Positions 44,674 to 55,139 of a stretch of DNA of 64,000 bases are shown piece by piece. The stretch is from positions 21,638,431-21,702,430 of the forward strand of contig OX155963.1 in the NCBI GenBank assembly GCA_944548615.1, in the 5' to 3' direction. The position numbers were made by a program, and so were the translations under genes. Source of the DNA: Micropterix aruncella. Lineage: Eukaryota; Arthropoda; Insecta; Lepidoptera; Micropterigidae. The notes below the pieces were generated by a model, which saw only the letters and a list, made by a program, of their open reading frames with translations, was not told where the DNA came from and did no database searches. Positions within the stretch are counted from its first letter, which is position 1. Each line of letters starts with the position of its first letter.

Positions 44674-45742
44674 TTAGGTCTTTGAATTGAAAACTTCGAT
44701 TTTTTGTGATATTGAACATTTATTTCGACGAAAATTGGAAAGTGCATGTCATTCAATGTATTGTCCATCGCTAGCTATGACGTTTCCCATCTTTCTGGCA
44801 AGAGACAGATTCCCCGGCGGAAGAAGTCTTCGTCCTTGGAGGCTATCCACGAATCCAGACATTTTTCAATATCATCGAAAGACTGGAAGCGCTGCTCGGA
44901 AAGGCCATGGGCCATTGACCGGCATAAATAGTATTCGGATGGCGCAATATCTGGGGAGTACGGTGGGTTAGGTAGGATGTCCCAGCGAAGCGTTTCCAGG
45001 AAGTTCTTGACCGGGATCGGAAGAGGTCGATGGAAGTGATTCACCGGGGTACGAGCGATATTTTTTGCGTTTGGGGTTCTCGTAGTAAAAGATCCACTTT
45101 TCGTCGCCGGTGATTATTCGGTGGATAAAATCTTTTCTTTTTTGACGGCGAAGGAGCATTTCACAAGTCATGAAACGTCTTTCGATGTCTCTTGGCTTCA
45201 ACCTGCAAGGAACCCAATGCCCTACCTTTTGAATGACTCCCATAGATTGTAAACGTCTCGAAACGGTTGAGGGATGAACATTAAGCACTGCACTTATCTT
45301 TTTCAGCGTCAGACTCGAATATTCATGGAGTATGGATTCCAATTCGGCTTCTTCAAATTTTTGCTCTTGGCCTGGGCACTCTTTGTCTTGCACGACGAAA
45401 TCACCACTTTGGAATCGGAGAAACCAACTCTCAACAGTCCTTTCTGTCGGAGTAAATTCCCCGTAAGCCTCCAGCAGCAATCTATGACATTCCATGGCAG
45501 TTTTCTTAAGATGAAAGCAGAAAAGCATTGATTCCCGCAAATGACGTTTTGTCGGCTTAAATTTCGATATCTTCAAAGCTAACAAAATTACCGTTGTTGA
45601 CGCTTCAACGAAATGACACAGACTGATAATTGAAGCGTAATGATGACGCTTTGACATGAAGTATTTTGCAATTTGGTAAATGACTAGAAATATAAGTTAC
45701 GGTATTTCTTAGGAAATCGAAGTTTTCAATGCAAGGTCCTAA
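44674..45742 (-). mobile_element. Mariner element with internal deletion
   Basis: The ends TTAGGTCTTTGAATTGAAAA and (inverted) TTAGGACCTTGCATTGAAAA are terminal inverted repeats of about 30 bp, flanked by TA at 44672-44673 and 45743-45744. Length is 1,069 bp, against about 1.3 kb for a complete mariner. The difference matches a gap in the transposase. Confidence 0.9.
44775..45657 (-). pseudogene. Mariner transposase, deleted and frameshifted
   Basis: The 5' part (45657-44968) has both helix-turn-helix regions (LLLEAYGEFTPTERTVESWF and LTLKKISAVLNVHPSTVSRR), the linker WVPCRLK, and the first catalytic Asp in ITGDEKWIFYYENPKRKK. The 3' part (45044-44775), in another frame, reads VKNFLETLRWDILPNPPYSP and DSWIASKDEDFFRRG. 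About 75 residues between them are missing, including the HDNARPH motif with the second catalytic Asp. The third motif reads APSEYYL, with Glu where mariners have Asp. So two of the three catalytic positions are lost or altered. Confidence 0.85.
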
Positions 45743-45954
45743 TAGGTTTTATCCGCACGATCAAGTCATATCCCTCTGATATGGCTATGGTTAGTTGTGT
45801 TCACCATTTCGACGACCTCTTGGATATTTTCTACAGATTGTATATAAAAGTATTAAAGGGAAGTTGAATAATAATAGAACATATTCTTATTGATATATTT
45901 TAAAATCGATTTTAGATTACATATTTTTTTACGGACCTAACATATGCGGTTTCT

Positions 45955-46055
45955 CAGGAATAATAATAATGACATAACTCTTTATTGGACAAAATAAGCA
46001 GTTGTACAAAGGCGTTCATATCGCACTAAAGCGATCTCTTACAGCCAGTTATTGG
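45955..46055 (-). mobile_element. LINE 3' tail, minus strand
   Basis: On the minus strand: CTGTAAGAGATCGCTTTAGT, a CAATAAAGAG signal and an ATT-type tail. The same style of 3' UTR closes the LINEs at 18.9 and 23.3 kb. Confidence 0.5.
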
Positions 46056-46183
46056 GAGTTTCTGGGTAGTTCAGCTACACCGTATTACTTAAATACATAG
46101 ATATCACCGTAACTAGTTATTAAAAGGCACACCTAGTGTGATCGCCTAAAATAAAGGTGATTTTTTGGATTTTTTTAAAAGAA

Positions 46184-46682
46184 AAGTATTGCATCGAATG
46201 TTTAAAAATGTTGACGACATATTCGTGCATAAATAATGTATGCATATATTTTTTTTAATTGTCAGCAAGTTATTAGCCATCATTTTAAATGTCAGCAAGT
46301 ATTCAGCAGTGATTGCGGCCTTCATAGCGCTTGAAATAATTAAAAAAAACTAAATAATCTAGAAGATATCGCCTATACAATGACCTAGGGGAGAGTTTAG
46401 AAAAAACGTTTAAAATTTTGCTTAAAAATCATCAGAATTTTTAGCGAAATTTGAAACGTTTTTTTACAATCCGGGGTCATTGCATACTTTCTAGTTTAAT
46501 GAGCTTTTTTTTTATTTCAGGCGCTGTGAAGGCCGCAATCACTGCAGCAATGGGTGAACTTTTTTTAAAACTTCGGAAATGGCGAATAACTTGCTGAAAA
46601 TAAAAATTTATACTATACTATATACACATTATTTATACACAAATATAACCTCAAAATGTTTAAACATTCGATGCAATGCTTG
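46184..46682. mobile_element. 500 bp fold-back element with almost no loop
   Basis: From AAGTATTGCATCGAATGTTT to AAACATTCGATGCAATGCTT, the two halves are imperfect inverse copies meeting near 46433. Inner landmarks are AGTGATTGCGGCCTTCATAG against CTGTGAAGGCCGCAATCACT. No unique interior remains. Transcription would give a long hairpin RNA. It is a palindromic MITE. Confidence 0.7.
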
Positions 46683-46689
46683 TAATGTT

Positions 46690-47290
46690 AAACTTGCATA
46701 AATATGCCAAATTGGATACCAGTAAGTTATTGAAAAATGGTTTGCAAATTTTAAAACGGACAACTTACATACGAAAAATGCAAGGTAAAATAAAGCTTGT
46801 AATAATCGTGAAACTTCGGTTCTTTGTATGTATACTACACCTATACAAATAAGATTATTTAGTGATCGGCTCTCTGTGACCAAATACCAAGATGGATGCC
46901 GATTACGGCCCCTAGAAATAAATCATTATAACGAGACATGATGGAAATTTTGTTTGTCTGCAGAAGGAAAATGTCGTGAGAAAAAAGAAAGAGGTCGAGC
47001 AATTAATCAAATTGGCGTAAGGCTTTGCATGGACGAGACGATAGATGACAGCTACGTACATCTGTGGATGGCTGGCGTTGAAAATAAAGCGGGAATGCTA
47101 CTAGATGTCTATTATTCATTTTTATTTTATTAATTTATTAACGAGAACGAGACACACTCTCCTGTAGCATTCCAAAATATTCGTGTTTGTATCAGTAGCA
47201 AAAAGTCGGTTCTGTGTCCCCATTTGCGGTAAGTAGCCAAGGACGGATTATATTTAAATATTAATTTAATAAATAAAATCGATGAGCGCT
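46690..47290. other. No gene seen
   Basis: AT-rich with nothing recognised. Confidence 0.35.
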
Positions 47291-47395
47291 CTCTCTAAGC
47301 CGGCGGATGAACCCGTTTGGGTTCTGTTATACAACCGCCTCAAGCAGCGCGGTTCATTTCTCGGCTAGCCTCGCAAGGCTCGGCGGTAATATTTA
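47291..47395. other. Structured GC-rich segment
   Basis: AGCCGGCGGATGAACC and GGTTCATTTCTCGGCT pair as an outer stem with a few mismatches. GAACCCGTTTGGGTTC inside forms a 6 bp hairpin. It is not a tRNA by the usual arms. It may be part of an unrecognised repeat or an RNA. Confidence 0.25.
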
Positions 47396-47466
47396 ATATT
47401 TGTATGGCGGAATTGAAATAACTAGTGCAGCTTGTATATGATATATTCCAACTTAAATTTTACAAC

Positions 47467-47645
47467 GTGATTTCGGCTCAACAAGGCACCTGTGTACGCG
47501 CTATTGTGGAGGAATACACACAGACACACACAGTCAGACTTCAATCTGGAAATGGTCTTAATCGTCTCAGTGGGGCTTAAAACGGATATTTCTGTCTTCA
47601 TCTCGAAAAAATATATGCGCGTTCACAATACTTTCCCTCCTTGAT
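47467..47645 (+). repeat. Family K copy
   Basis: GTGATTTCGGCTCAACAAGG, GCGCTATTGTGGAGGAATAC, TCTGGAAATGGTCTTAATCG and TCACAATACTTTCCCTCC. Confidence 0.55.
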
Positions 47646-47939
47646 CACTCGCCTAGGCCTAGGCCTGTATTAATACAGACAGGCGTGCCAGAAAATTATT
47701 TGACATGCGCACACGTTCGGTTATAATTCAAAGAAAACAACAAAAGAACTCGTGAAATATCATTTAGAAAAATAGATTTAAGATAGAAATTGTACATGTA
47801 AGATGGATTGGATTGTTGAAAGTTGTTACATTTGTGAACTTATTTAACAAAAACACGCTAAGGAAACAAAATACCCAATTATTCAAGTATCAAATAAACG
47901 GACAGTATGAGTCCGCCTTCAGAAGAAAAGGAGGATGGG

Positions 47940-48345
47940 GCAGACTCCCGCTTTCTCGAACCATGATTCAGCTGAAATGTAGAAACGAAAAAGAGAAAAC
48001 GGGCAACGTATAGAAAAATAGCGAGAAATTAGGGACTATATTGAACACAGTACAGGTCATTAAACCTGTAAATTATCGAAGCGAGGGGATAGAGTGCACA
48101 GCAAAAAGATGTTTGATAATATAGAATATTTAGAGAATTATTTTATTAAATATCCCTAGTGATGCCATTTCTCGAACACGAATCAGCAGAAATAGAGAAA
48201 CTAAAAATATAAAAACGGACTATGTAATCGAAAATAGCGAGAAATTAGAGACTATATTGAACACAGTGCAAGTCATTAAACCCTGTAAATTTACGAAGGG
48301 AGAGGAGGGAGGCTTACAGCAAAGAGATGTTGGACAATATAGATT
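47940..48345. repeat. Diverged tandem duplication, unit about 200 bp
   Basis: Two units (about 47945-48125 and 48168-48345) share AAATAGCGAGAAATTAGRGA, CTATATTGAACACAG and AGATGTTKGAYAATATAGA. They are separated by about 45 unrelated bases. Confidence 0.6.
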
Positions 48346-48353
48346 TCTTTTTA

Positions 48354-49329
48354 ACCGACTTCAAAATAAATTATTAGTTTAAAAAAAAACACTAAAAACA
48401 CGCTTTTATAAATGCACGTAAAAACCACATCATCAGACATTGAAACCTAATCGTGGTCAAAGTTCATTCCAAGACTTTTCTAACGATACGATGTTCCATC
48501 ATGAAGTTCCAGTTCATATCGTCCGACTCCATCATCAGATCAGTTCGACAGTACCATATTATTGTATTGTCATCAGAACTACATACAGCTGCCAATTTTC
48601 ATGACGCTACGATCCTTGGAAGATGGTTAAATTAGTTACCTTATATGCCATTACATAGTTAGTTACATACAGGTCGACCTAATAAAAGCGTGTAAAAAGG
48701 AGGAGTTTATCAATTTGGTTGTATTTTTAACAAATTTTTTGTTACCTCAGAACTCCATCATTTGTGAAATGATTTGGAAATTTTATTTTTTTATTGGAAA
48801 GGATACTTCCAGATTGGTTCCATTTTTATCAAAATCCTGTTCTGATGATAGGATCCATAAGAAATGAGGGAACTCCTCAAATATCATCATATGAAGTTTA
48901 AAATGTATATGAGTTGTTCAGTTTATAGTAGGTATGACCTGATTCTTCACCCAGGGTTGGCTCTCGACGAGAGGACTCCTCAAGAGTCAACAGCACAGAC
49001 ACCAAATTTTATATACGCATTAAACTATGATAGCCCATTCTAAGTTTCACCATGACGCGGCTGCTGCACCTAGGATTGGCTCCCTACGAGGTGACTCCTC
49101 AACGGTCAACAGCACAGGCACGAAATGTTGTATATGCATTCAATTACGACAGCCCGTTCTAAGTTTCACTAAGACGAAACTGCGGCTCCCAGGGTTGGCT
49201 TCCAACGAGGGAATTCCTCCACGGTGAACAGCACAGACACGAAATTTTGTATAGGCATTAAATTATGATAGCCCGTTCAAAGTTTTTTTAAAAAATGGCT
49301 GCTGCATTTATTAAAACAATAAGGTCGGT
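48354..49329 (+). mobile_element. Family E element, copy 3, split by family F
   Basis: Left end AACCGACTTCAAAATAA, right end AAGGTCGGTTTTC. Three tandem units fill 48935-49305. A family F copy (48371-48695) interrupts it 17 bases from the left end; after it the family E text resumes with GGAGGAGTTTATCAA. Confidence 0.6.
48371..48695 (+). repeat. Family F repeat, copy 3, internally deleted
   Basis: Leader TTATTAGTTTAAAAAAAAAC, ACACGCTTTT, and end AATAAAAGCGTGT as in 9200-9606, with the first tandem block missing. Confidence 0.55.
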
Positions 49330-49744
49330 TTTCTTTTGTTAAAATTTTGCATTATATCATATAACCCTAATGGTGCCAATCCGAAAGCTTTCTACGGAGA
49401 TAAATGTCAATATAGGCAACTTTACTGCTAAAACTATGCAAAGCATCGCGTGGCTTCCACTTTGCTTAATAATTTCCCAAAATAGCAACCACTTTAACAT
49501 TAACTAAAACGATAAAATTTCATTATTCATCAACGTCAGCGTAACTAAACCAAACATCGCGTGAATCGGCATTGTAAACATTGTAGTTAACTCCGTTTCC
49601 ATTATAGTTAATTGCTAGAGATAGTAATTATGATTGAACTTCAAAATAAATATTGTGTAAGCAATTATGGCGAAATTACTAAATTTCAATTAAGCAATTC
49701 GAATTCATATGTTTACAAAGAAAATAAATGCTGTAAAATTCAAT
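49330..49744. other. No gene seen
   Basis: AT-rich, apparently single-copy. Confidence 0.35.
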
Positions 49745-49748
49745 AATT

Positions 49749-50362
49749 CAGGGGTCTACAAACAAAAGTAGACAAGTCAGATTTTGGAAAAATTATTGAA
49801 ATTTTTATGGCAACCCTTTTACTCTCACAATTAGCTTTTTATAAAAATATCATTGAAGTAAATCAAGACTCTAACGCACAAGAAGAAGAAATTACAGCGA
49901 ATATTCATTTGGAACCCGAATTGTGTGAACCACAAGAAGAGTCAAGACAGCTATTCATTTAAAATTTATTAAACTAATTTAAATATTAAAATTGTGTTTT
50001 TATAAATAAAGATAATTAATAGTATTTCACTGGTTATTACTTCACTAAATACATCCCTGGTTAGTGCATGTCCTTCATGTTAGCAACAAACTTGGTTATG
50101 TCTTATTAGCTTTACAAATGAAACTAGTTATGTCCGCCATTTGGAAACAGAGTTACATATGTCCATTCATTTAATTAAAATAACCCTTATTTTTAAAAAG
50201 ATACCGTGCTATATATGTTCTGAAAATAATCAAAATATGCCTTTCTTTTATTTCATAGTTTTGTTCTTGGCTGTAGAATGAAAACAATTTTGTGAAGTGT
50301 TTTTTTCAGTTTGTGTAAAATGACATCCGTGGGACTTGTCTACTTTTGTTTTTAGACCCCTG
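49749..50362 (+). mobile_element. CAGGGG-ended DNA element, 614 bp
   Basis: CAGGGGTCTACAAACAAAAG and, inverted at the other end, CAGGGGTCTAAAAACAAAAG are terminal inverted repeats of about 30 bp. AATT stands at both edges (49745-49748 and 50363-50366), a possible 4 bp duplication. CAGGGG ends are common in hAT elements, but those make 8 bp duplications, so the superfamily is open. A small frame and an AATAAA-containing region inside suggest a deletion derivative of a coding parent. Confidence 0.7.
49807..49962 (+). CDS. 51-codon frame inside the CAGGGG element
   Basis: It reads MATLLLSQLAFYKNIIEVNQ and continues with an acidic, Glu-rich tail ending SRQLFI, then TAA. A poly(A) signal (ATAAATAAAG) lies about 45 bases downstream. 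It is probably the C-terminal remainder of the parent transposase, with the ATG used only by chance. I recognise no domain. Confidence 0.3.
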   Translation: MATLLLSQLAFYKNIIEVNQDSNAQEEEITANIHLEPELCEPQEESRQLFI

Positions 50363-50435
50363 AATTATACTAGTACAAATTATCAAGAAGTGGTCGATGT
50401 GACTACAACGAATCTAAAATATAGCTGAAACTATG

Positions 50436-50825
50436 TAAGAAATAAATATATTAAAAGGAATAAAAAACACGACTGACGTTAGAAAAAGTGAACTACTGTA
50501 TTTATGATTATTTTTATTACGGTTTTTTTATGAAATATTGGTGTTTCTAGGAATGTACTCTATCAGACCTTTCATTTGACACTATACACGGCATATTTAT
50601 GTTAATTTATTGACATTTAGAGATATGGACATTTACACACCTATTTACTTAATATTTGGACAGTTTATGGTACCCTCTGATACTCAGAGTGACATAACGA
50701 TTATAACAATACCACACACTTCTAAATCGGTTCGAGCGTTTGGAAGTTATGGTGTAATAAAGAAACGGAAAACATACATAGATGAACCCTGAACACAATA
50801 CACTTCTTTTTTTGGGCAGTGGTAT
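50436..50825 (+). repeat. Family A repeat, copy 4
   Basis: GTAAGAAATAAATATATTAA, ACACGACTGACGTTAGAAA, then AAATCGGTTCGAGCG and an end TTTGGGCAGTGGTAT (worn). Confidence 0.6.
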
Positions 50826-51231
50826 AAAATAAGACTAGCGCTACGGCACGTTGAAAGCCATTGCCTTTAGGTGAAAAGTTTAAATTTATTATATTTATTT
50901 ATTTAGGAAATTCTCAAATAAATGAAATTTATAATCAAAACATCAAATAAAATATTACACTAAATTATTTAATCCACAGCAAGAAATAAAACTTAATTAT
51001 TAAATGATGTTTACTGTCCGATGTCGCACAACTAAACATAGCTTGTGCTTGGGCGGACATTCTATATCCAAAGAGTTACATGAATTTATATATAAGTTAT
51101 AAAAACAAAATCATAAATAAACAAGTAAAATTATTAAATATGTAAAATAACCAAAACACGTAAGTTATTAAATAATAAATTAAAAAACAACGACGCGTTT
51201 TTACAGTTTGTTAAAAAAAGGAAACACTTAC

Positions 51232-51312
51232 TCAAATGAAAGCTTGGTCGTTCCATATTAAAGTATATTTTTTGCGTTTCCAATCCGAAGCCGTCTTTCC
51301 AAATAAACCGGT
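51232..51312 (-). CDS. Candidate start exon of the phosphodiesterase gene
   Basis: On the minus strand, TTATAATTTTCAG precedes 51312 and GTAAGTG follows 51232, both good splice signals. The 81 bp between holds an ATG at 51254-51256 with A at -3 and G at +4. From it the frame reads MERPSFHL plus one base, leaving in phase 1. The 21846-22062 exon enters in phase 1, and joining them gives MERPSFHLSLQLRSIEEPC without a stop. The upstream part of the exon is also open in that frame. The intron would be about 29 kb. The evidence is phase, splice consensus and start context only; I cannot match MERPSFHL to a known protein. Confidence 0.35.
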   Translation of the reverse strand, partial: TGLFGKTASDWKRKKYTLIWNDQAFI

Positions 51313-51620
51313 CTGAAAATTATAATATAAAAAAATAATAAACAGAGATATAATGTTTGTGCAGGCATGGTCCACTGCATTATTTATAAAACAATTTTTA
51401 ATTGGGTCCGAATGCGAGGCAGGAGAAGAAAGAATATGACCGACATATCAAATGTCTAGAAAGTATGGAATAGCATTGACGAATGACTGATAAGCCACGA
51501 GCTGTAAAAAGAAAATCACGCCTATCCATCGTCGGCTTTCAGCTTGACGTAAATTATGATGCTAAGGCCCAGCCCACTGATCTGTGGCAATATACCATAG
51601 TACGTTACGTACGTACATAG

Positions 51621-51737
51621 TGAGCCAGATTGCGTTTCTTTCTGAACTAAAACTGAAGTTAGTTCAAGCGAACGAAATAGAGCAATACGAGCGCCTTATA
51701 ATGTAAGATCAGGCAACCTAGCTACTATGACACACCG
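51621..51737. repeat. Family C end fused to a SINE head fragment
   Basis: 51621-51692 follows the left arm of family C (GATTGCGTTTCTTTCTGAAC, AGCAATACGAGCG). Directly after it, 51695-51737 is the inverse of the SINE head (ATGTAAGATCAGGCAACCTA, CTACTATGACACACCG). Confidence 0.5.
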
Positions 51738-52088
51738 TGTATATTTCTGAGCAACGAGATCATAGTTCGCGAGTTACAAAAATACAGTTGGTATAACACA
51801 GCACAGCCAGAGACAAACCTTCTAGGTCTAGTTGGTTGTGCGATTTCGCCTCATTCGGATATGCTAGTTTATTTATATGCATAGAGCTATGTTTTTCGCT
51901 ATAAATGTTTGTTCTTAATTATTCCTCATGTACAACAGTATGCATGTCCTTGTATTTTTTTGTTCTTGTACGTTATAAATAAAAAAATAAATAAATAAAT
52001 AAATAGTCAATAACAAATTATAATTTCTTGCAGTTAAACACTCTTTCGCGTTGAATGTTATTAAAAATGCATTAGTTACGTCATTAAT
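51738..52088. other. No gene seen
   Basis: AT-rich with an AAATAAAT-type simple repeat near 51978-52005. Confidence 0.35.
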
Positions 52089-52328
52089 CCTTCGGTTACG
52101 TAACGACCAAATTTGGTTGCACATCAGTACACCGTTGACTACGTAACGATTAATATTGGCGGCTTGTTCCCGGAGCGCACAGTAATATTATTTTCTAATA
52201 CCGAACGCATCCTAAAATCCGAACCAAATATCTCATGATTACCATAGATACATAGACGGCCGCTAGAATAACTTCGCACGTCATTTCGCGGATATTTCTG
52301 GTAAAATACCATTGGCAAACATCGCTGG
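52089..52328. repeat. Family J repeat, copy 2
   Basis: Matches 7474-7715, including the double TACGTAACGA motif and GGAGCGCACAGTAATATTAT. Confidence 0.55.
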
Positions 52329-52339
52329 TTGGTCGCCAT

Positions 52340-53035
52340 TGCCAGTCTTGAAGTTTTTTTGTGTGTTTTCAGTTGGAATATGAATAGAAATGTAAGTAAA
52401 TTTGATTCTAAATAAACTTTATCAAACTATGGTGATTGATTCTAAACACAGTACATTGATTGATTCTAAAAACTATGTTAATTGATTCTAAACACTTTAT
52501 CGAACAATGCAAACAAAAACGAGCTGATAACAAATAATTTACGCACTGACCCCATTATTGTCCTAATAAATAAATTCACCGACGAAAACAAAACAAGTTA
52601 CGCACTCTAGCTCTCTAACCTAATATTGATACTGTTATCGACCAGTTACAATCAGAGTTTTTAGAAAAATTTGAACGGGTCGTGATCATTGGAAAAAATG
52701 CTGAGGGATCACATTTATTAACACTTTTTAAAGACAATTTTGAAAATATAATTTAATAAGTGTTACTTTGAAATTCTGTAGACTATTTTAAACTAAATCT
52801 TTAATTTTAATATCATGATATTTTAAATACTTACTACTACCTAATTTGCTTTTTTTTGTATTTTCTTTAAATTATAACCAAACCTGTGCACAAGTAACAC
52901 AATTTTCTGGTACGCCTGCCTCAGTACAGGCCTATGCCAAGTTAGGTCCATCCCTCACTAGAAAATATCGGTTGTCACCCCAAGACTTTACCGGCACGTA
53001 GCCTGGGACTTATATCATCTGAATATTCACTTCAT
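52340..53035. other. No gene seen; short tandem motif
   Basis: TTGATTCTAAA occurs four times between 52399 and 52495 at spacings of roughly 25-45 bases. The remainder is AT-rich and unassigned. Confidence 0.35.
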
Positions 53036-53225
53036 AAATAAAGTCGAGGAGCAGTTGGCGAAAATTCCGGTAGAATTGCGACGCATCGCAATAAAAAATT
53101 GAATTTCGATCGTGCTTCATCTCGTTTAATTTAAAAATCAAATTGCAAACGCGGATCGCCGTGAGTGTTCCAATTCGATTTTCGAACGAGCCACGTGTCG
53201 CAAGCGAATGCGGTTTTGAGAGTCT
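53036..53225 (+). repeat. Family P repeat, copy 1
   Basis: GTCGAGGAGCAGTTGGCGAA, TGCGACGCATCGCAAT, TTTAATTTAAAAATCAAATT and ACGAGCCACG are matched in inverse at 59238-59400, and partly at 59565-59650. Confidence 0.55.
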
Positions 53226-53275
53226 TTTTATTTAATTATTATTTGGCGGAATTTAAGTGTTATTTATGTCTCTTG

Positions 53276-53450
53276 TATATGAGATATTCAACCAAATGTG
53301 ATTTCGATGCCTGCTGACAAATACACGCAGAGACAGACACACAGACAGCCTTGAGTCTGGGAATGGTCTTAATCGTTTATGGGGGGGGGGGGGGGGGAGG
53401 GGTTGGAAGGGAGGGTCCAAATCCTCGTCGGTTGGTAGGCAGGTAAAATA
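53276..53450 (+). repeat. Family K copy with poly-G
   Basis: GAGATATTCAACCAAATGTG, an ACACGCAGAGACAGACACAC tract, TCTGGGAATGGTCTTAATCG, then a G homopolymer (53384-53400). Confidence 0.5.
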
Positions 53451-53552
53451 AAAGTATACACAGTATGCGAAACCATAAAAAAAATCGACGTGTTATGGAT
53501 CCGGGTCGAGGCGACGACGAATATATTATTTATTACACATATTAAATGACAG

Positions 53553-53783
53553 GAAGAAGCCGCGCTCGACAAGACCACGAGCGATAATAAAAAGGAAATG
53601 GCCAAAGATGTGATAGGGTGGAAAGTAACGCGTGGAAAGAAGTCTCTTATCGCGCAAGCAGAAGCCAGAAGAAAGGAGGGCGAAGGAAAAAGCCAGAAAG
53701 ATTCGGAAAGTGGCTCGAGTGAGCATCGAAGGAGCATCCAAGCGAAATGGCACGAAAATATCGCGCCTTCCCTCGCAAAATAA
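53553..53783 (+). CDS. Possible terminal exon, 76 codons, unknown protein
   Basis: ATTAAATGACAG before 53553 resembles a splice acceptor. The frame then runs GAA GAA GCC... to TAA at 53781-53783. The peptide is very charged (WKVTRGKKSLIAQAEARRKE, GKSQKDSESGSSEHRRS). The only supporting signs are composition and the acceptor; the opposite strand is also open over much of this block. It could equally be a GA-rich chance frame. Confidence 0.2.
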   Translation, partial: EEAALDKTTSDNKKEMAKDVIGWKVTRGKKSLIAQAEARRKEGEGKSQKDSESGSSEHRRSIQAKWHENIAPSLAK

Positions 53784-53980
53784 TATAAGCCAAAATCTAT
53801 GAAAATACGTTTGTTGTTTAGTCATTATTATATACATATTATTATCATCGATTATTTATGTTACTAGTGGTATTAACTGGCATTGCCCGTGTTATGTCCG
53901 TTCTCAAATACCTATGTACGAGGATTATCTAGAATGTAAGGTTACAACATTTATGTAGGATCGAAAAATGCTTTTATTTA

Positions 53981-54934
53981 AGGGGGTCTGGTCTGGAGGC
54001 CAGAATTTTAGGCGTTTTTCCTAGTAGGATAAAAAAAATACAATCCATTATTTTTACAAAATGTTTATTAACGTTTCAAAAATACAAGTTTTTAGCTAGA
54101 GACGTTTTTAGCTAGAGAAGAGTTTAAATCTAGAGAAGTGGGGACTAAAAAAAGGTACGTCCTGGTAGACACGTTTCCAACTCTTGTAGTATTATGAAAC
54201 AAAGAAAAACAAAAAAATCTTAAATAATAAGGACGTCGCTATGGCCCGGAGACGATTTAAAACAAAAAAAAAATACACCCTTTTTTTTTTTTATATTGCA
54301 AAATTTTTTTTCAAAATTTATGGTCCCGGAAATAGAGGGGTAAGCAAAAATGATTTCCACCAAATTTCAAACAAATCGTTTATGTAAAACTTGAAATATC
54401 ATTTCAACCAGGTCGAAAAAAGTAGTTTCAAGAAAAAAGCGTTTAAAGTTTGAGACGAAATTTCGGGAGCATTACTGAGATAATGGTACTTAATTTTCCC
54501 ATTTGGTTTTACTTCAAAATAAACATTTTCTGAAGTTCTTACAGGTAACCGAGCTGTTCTAGCTTCTAAATCCTTGAAGTCGGGGATTACATTATAGTAG
54601 GTACGAGGGTTTATTGATCGATTCGTTCCGGCACGATCGGTTTATTTGCCACGTCACAAAAGTCGCTGTAACTCCGCAAAGAATTCGAATTTTGAAAAAT
54701 CCTTTAGAGGACATATTTCTAAAGGTCTAAACTCTAAAAATATGCATAGAAAAAAAAACGATTATTTTAAATTCCTAGACCAGATTATAAGGCGGTATTC
54801 TAACGGTAGTCTTTTTGATCCATCCCATACAAAAAATCAGAAAATATTTTGTTCTGCCCTAAGTATAAAGTTTCGGAATAAACACAAATGACAACTATTG
54901 TTAAATTTTTGGCCTCCAGATCAGAATACCCCCT
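53981..54934. mobile_element. Family D DNA element, 954 bp, with terminal inverted repeats
   Basis: AAGGGGGTCTGGTCTGGAGG opens it; CCTCCAGATCAGAATACCCC then CCTT closes it, inverse over about 26 bases. The interior holds AAGAAAAAAGCGTTTAAAGT, similar to the 38.5 kb element, and ACAAAAGTCGCTGTAACTCC. No transposase was recognised. Confidence 0.65.
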
Positions 54935-54989
54935 TATACAAAGCGGTATAGGCGTGTTTAGAGCGCCATCTATATTGTGTCGTTATACT

Positions 54990-55135
54990 TCCATACCATG
55001 AACGCTGCCATATTGAACATAAGAGAAGATTACTAATTTTTTTGGAACTAGGAGTGTTATCTACACGTTGCGTTTCACAGTAAAATCCTAGCTGCCAAAT
55101 CGTAGTACACCTTTGAACAATCTGATACGATATGA
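54990..55135. repeat. Family O repeat, copy 2
   Basis: CATATTGAACATA, GTAAAATCCTAGCTGCCAAA and GTAGTACACCTTTG match 24232-24350. Confidence 0.4.
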
Positions 55136-55139
55136 TCAA

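Noticed and set aside
44687..45531. Plus-strand frames over the mariner
   Set aside because: Antisense of the transposase, which has clear motifs on the minus strand.
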